A program made the position numbers and the translations under genes. DNA of 8,819 nucleotides, from contig CALHRB010000108.1 of NCBI GenBank assembly GCA_938038165.1, positions 1-8,819 on the forward strand. Direction: 5' to 3'. Positions 6,271 to 8,819 of the stretch are shown piece by piece. Within the stretch, counting starts at the first letter, position 1, and every line of letters starts with the position of its first letter. The notes beneath the pieces are model-generated. The model was not told the DNA's origin and did no database searches. It was given only the letters and a program-made list of their open reading frames with translations. The stretch is from Candidatus Kapaibacterium sp. (lineage in GTDB: Bacteria; Bacteroidota; Ignavibacteria; Kapaibacteriales; UBA2268).

Positions 6271-7587
6271 ATGAGAGTTTTTATTTTAAATTTTTTGATA
6301 TTTCAGCTATTTTCAGTATCCTTGGCTTATTCTGAAACACCATATTTTCCTCCTATTAATTCGGATGATTGGGATACCTTATCTCCTTATCAGCTTGGGT
6401 GGAATATAAATAAAATAGAGGAATTATATAGATTTCTGGAAGAGAAAAATTCAAAAGCATTTATTTTACTCAAAGACGGAACAATAGTTCTGGAAAAATA
6501 TTTTGACACATTTACCAAGGATAACTTATGGTATTGGGCTTCTGCAGGAAAGTCTCTTACTGCATCTTTAGTGGGAATTGCTCAGGAGGAAGGATTCCTG
6601 AATATTAATGATGAGACTTCCAAATATCTCGGTCAGTCCTGGACATCGCTCCCCAAGGAAAAGGAAGAACTGATTACCATTCGTCATCAGCTTACAATGA
6701 CTACTGGATTAGATTATGAAGTTGAGGATTTGTATTGCACAAATCCGGAATGTTTGAGGTATAAAGCCGATGCAGGAACACAATGGTATTATCATAATGC
6801 TCCATACACTTTACTCGAGAAAGTTGTCGAAAAGGCAACAGGAATGAATTATAATCTTTATACATCACAAAAACTTCGTGAACAAATAGGAATGAACGGA
6901 GCTTGGATTAAATCAGGCTTTAACAATGTTTATTGGAGCAATGCCCGATCTATGGCTCGGTTTGGAATTTTAATCTCGAATAATGGTTTTTGGGAAAATA
7001 AGAACATAATAAAAGATAAAGATTATTTAAATCAAATGATTAATACTTCTCAGGATTTAAACAAATCTTATGGTTATTTATGGTGGCTTAATGGAAAGAA
7101 AAACTTTATGATGCCCGGAACTACTATGGTTTTCAATACAATGTTGATGAAGGATGCACCGCATGATGTTATTGCCGCTCTTGGTAAAAACGGTCAATGT
7201 TTAAATATATCCTCCAACAAAGGCATCGTTTGGGTAAGGATGGGCGAGGCTCCGGACGATCAATTTTTCATTAGCACTATTTTAAGTAATGACATCTGGA
7301 AATATATCAATAAAATTATGCAAAGTACTGATATAATCAATGAACAAGATGAATCAAAAATTATGGTTCTTTACAACCCTGTATCTAATAACCTTGAAAT
7401 TAAGCTTACTGACTCACTCCTGCTATTTGTTGAACCCAAAATAAATATTTATAACTCAATGGGGGAATGTGTTTTATCCGAATCAATTATAAATTCAAAT
7501 TTCATTGTGAAAACCGAGAAACTTCCTTTTGGATTATATTTTATTCAAATCGGAAATTATCACAATAAATTTCTGGTTGTTAGATAA
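6271..7587 (+). CDS. Secreted serine beta-lactamase-family hydrolase with type IX sorting domain
   Basis: Class C beta-lactamase-like serine hydrolase (esterase/peptidase group), exported and probably released or surface-anchored by type IX secretion. The 438 residues start with a signal peptide (MRVFILNFLI to about SLA, 1-19). The catalytic domain (about 40-350) has the SxxK motif SAGK (91-94), a YxN motif YHN (174-176) in WYYHNAPYTLLEKV, and ALGKNGQCLNIS (303-314), the family's late glycine-rich strand motif. Residues about 365-438 form a Por/type A sorting domain: VLYNPVSNNLEI (367-377), INIYNSMGE (391-399), LPFGLYFIQIG (418-428), ending KFLVVR. The start is fixed by AAGGA eight bases before the ATG. 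Two cysteines in the insert (156, 161) might form a disulphide. The true substrate cannot be read from sequence; family members range from penicillin-binding proteins to esterases, so antibiotic resistance should not be assumed. Confidence 0.9.
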   Translation: MRVFILNFLIFQLFSVSLAYSETPYFPPINSDDWDTLSPYQLGWNINKIEELYRFLEEKNSKAFILLKDGTIVLEKYFDTFTKDNLWYWASAGKSLTASLVGIAQEEGFLNINDETSKYLGQSWTSLPKEKEELITIRHQLTMTTGLDYEVEDLYCTNPECLRYKADAGTQWYYHNAPYTLLEKVVEKATGMNYNLYTSQKLREQIGMNGAWIKSGFNNVYWSNARSMARFGILISNNGFWENKNIIKDKDYLNQMINTSQDLNKSYGYLWWLNGKKNFMMPGTTMVFNTMLMKDAPHDVIAALGKNGQCLNISSNKGIVWVRMGEAPDDQFFISTILSNDIWKYINKIMQSTDIINEQDESKIMVLYNPVSNNLEIKLTDSLLLFVEPKINIYNSMGECVLSESIINSNFIVKTEKLPFGLYFIQIGNYHNKFLVVR

Positions 7588-7599
7588 AATTTATTTTTC

Positions 7600-7698
7600 T
7601 TACCATTCGTAAGCCAATCTGTCAGACTTTAAAGATTGAATTAAATTAATTTCACCTTTTGAACGTATATTTTGTCCTATTTTAATAATTTCAAAACT
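7600..7698 (-). pseudogene. Possible 3' remnant of a lost minus-strand gene
   Basis: On the minus strand 32 codons run from a stop at 7699-7701 to a TAA at 7600-7602, with no ATG, GTG or upstream TTG start. The product looks protein-like (GQNIRSKGEINLIQSLKSD then RLAYEW at the end). It converges on the hydrolase gene and is cut off toward the DUF368 gene, as if a gene here lost its 5' part. In a region this AT-rich, 32 open codons are somewhat unexpected but not proof. The rest of the 156-base gap shows nothing else. Confidence 0.28.
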
Positions 7699-7743
7699 TT
7701 AATTACAAAGAGTGACCATCAACTACTTTTTTTGTAAATTTTT

Positions 7744-8733
7744 ATGTTTATGAGCAAAGAAAAAGAATTGAAACAAGACAAAATAAATAATCGCACAATT
7801 AAAGATTATTTTCGCATTTTTGGAGTAGGTGTTGCAATGGGTTCGGCAGACATAGTGCCGGGAGTTTCCGGCGGAACTATGGCTTTTATACTTGGAATTT
7901 ATGAAGAACTACTAAATACAATTAAATCATTTAACACAAAATTTTTTAAGCTAATTTTTACTTTTAAGCTTAAGGAAGCTCTTGATCATATCAATTATAA
8001 ATTTCTTATATCACTCTTAATTGGTCTTGGTGGAGCATTATTATCTTTAGCCCACCTAATAAGCTGGCTTCTGGAAAATCAGCCTGTTTTACTTTTTGCT
8101 TTCTTTTTTGGTTTGGTGCTGGCTTCAATAATATCTGTAAGTTCGCATGTCCGTTGGAACATATGGATGATAATTACATTTATCATTGGAACCGCTATCG
8201 CTTTTTTTACAGTCCGACTGGTGCCGATGAATATGCCCAATGACCCAATAACATTATTCTGGACTGCCAGTGTCGCGATAATGGCAATGGTTCTACCGGG
8301 TATTTCGGGTTCCTTCGTCCTGTTTATATTAGGTCAATACAAATTTATTCTCGACGCAGTCAAATCTTTAGACATCATCACTCTTTTACCTGTAGCAGCG
8401 GGTATCTTGATAGGTATAACGACATTTTCAAGATTATTAACATGGTTGCTCAAAAACCACAAAAATATTACCATTACTCTCCTTGTTGGATTTATGATGG
8501 GTTCTCTATGGAAGATCTGGCCCTTTCGAACAGTTCTTGAAACCGCCACTAAACCTAATGGTGATATTATTCCTATAAGAGAAGAAGTAATATTGCCGGA
8601 TTTAAGTTCAGGAATATTTTGGCTCTCGCTTGGATTATGTTTAATCGGTTTTTTTGCTATCAGTCTCCTTGATCATCTTGAATCCAAAAATAATCCGCTG
8701 ATAAGTTTGTTGGTCAGAAAAAATAAAAGTTAA
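7744..8733 (+). CDS. popT: DUF368 family undecaprenyl-phosphate translocase (PopT-type)
   Basis: Inner-membrane protein of the DUF368 family, members of which (PopT) return undecaprenyl phosphate, the lipid carrier for cell-wall and surface polymer building, to the cytoplasmic face. The 329 residues show the family's paired re-entrant motifs: GSADIVPGVSGGTMAFILG (33-51) after a short polar N-terminus, and VLPGISGSFVLFILGQY (183-199) in the second half. About eight hydrophobic segments are visible, with a polar insert about 262-288 before the last helix and a basic tail (RKNKS). Length is near the usual 280-330. The ATG at 7744 is used; the ATG two codons later (7750) is equally possible. A gap of 156 bases upstream suggests its own promoter, but I cannot place one firmly. 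Family assignment is firm from the motifs; the transport role is carried over from studied relatives. Confidence 0.92.
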   Translation: MFMSKEKELKQDKINNRTIKDYFRIFGVGVAMGSADIVPGVSGGTMAFILGIYEELLNTIKSFNTKFFKLIFTFKLKEALDHINYKFLISLLIGLGGALLSLAHLISWLLENQPVLLFAFFFGLVLASIISVSSHVRWNIWMIITFIIGTAIAFFTVRLVPMNMPNDPITLFWTASVAIMAMVLPGISGSFVLFILGQYKFILDAVKSLDIITLLPVAAGILIGITTFSRLLTWLLKNHKNITITLLVGFMMGSLWKIWPFRTVLETATKPNGDIIPIREEVILPDLSSGIFWLSLGLCLIGFFAISLLDHLESKNNPLISLLVRKNKS

Positions 8734-8757
8734 GTATGATTAAAAACTGATATTTTA

Positions 8758-8790
8758 TTTACTAATCCAAACATATTATCGTTATTTTTG
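8758..8790 (+). promoter_or_regulatory. Possible Bacteroidota-type promoter for a gene beyond the right edge
   Basis: TATTTTTG at 8783-8790 matches TAnnTTTG exactly, with TTTA (8758-8761) 21 bases upstream as a one-mismatch -33 element. Transcription would start near 8797, about 20 bases before an ATG that forms the last three bases of the window (8817-8819). The layout resembles the element before the transketolase cluster. The downstream gene itself is not visible. Confidence 0.35.
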
Positions 8791-8819
8791 TATAGTTTTT
8801 TTAATTACAATTTACTATG

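Noticed and set aside
6271..7587. Reading the hydrolase as an antibiotic-resistance beta-lactamase
   Set aside because: The SxxK/YxN fold is shared by esterases and peptidases, and a type IX sorting tail is not typical of resistance enzymes. The substrate cannot be told from the sequence.
7599..7613. CTTAC-CATTC-GTAAG hairpin after the hydrolase gene as a terminator
   Set aside because: The stem is only five bases and no T-run follows; it may simply be chance.

Overview
The window is AT-rich and holds eight complete protein genes, one gene cut by the left edge, and no RNA genes, mobile elements or CRISPR arrays that I can see. Several traits point to the Bacteroidota/Chlorobi side of bacteria. 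These are a C-terminal type IX secretion (Por) sorting domain, TAnnTTTG-type promoter elements, few strong Shine-Dalgarno sites, and a short lipoprotein with an Asn/Lys-rich linker. The flagellar genes flhF and flhG show a flagellated member, so an Ignavibacteria/Kapabacteria-like lineage is a reasonable guess. This is inference, not proof.

Left part, minus strand (1-1800): flhF followed after 9 bases by flhG, a GTPase/ATPase pair that sets the place and number of flagella; flhG runs off the left edge. A 360-base divergent region (1801-2160) follows. It carries a sigma-54-like element facing flhF and a Bacteroidota-type -7 element facing the transketolase genes.

Middle part, plus strand (2161-5654): a tight four-gene cluster. 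A transketolase is split into an N-terminal TPP-binding subunit and a C-terminal pyrimidine/transketolase-C subunit. The two halves are separated by an unrelated lipoprotein gene spaced 19 and 3 bases from them. A CaCA-family cation exchanger that probably starts at a TTG follows 16 bases later. The two half-enzymes must work together in the non-oxidative pentose phosphate pathway; why an envelope lipoprotein sits between them is unknown.

Right part, plus strand (5787-8733): three more loosely spaced genes, each concerned with membrane or envelope. They are a small four-helix membrane protein of unknown role, a secreted serine beta-lactamase-like hydrolase with a type IX sorting tail, and a DUF368/PopT-type undecaprenyl-phosphate translocase. 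The gaps between them contain two short minus-strand open stretches that read like protein C-termini without starts, and may be remnants of lost genes. A promoter-like element near the right edge points to a further gene starting at or after the last bases.

I found no clear new multi-gene system. The most notable items are the lipoprotein inserted between the transketolase halves, the unusual FlhF/FlhG motifs and possible sigma-54 promoter, and the altered ion-site motifs of the exchanger.
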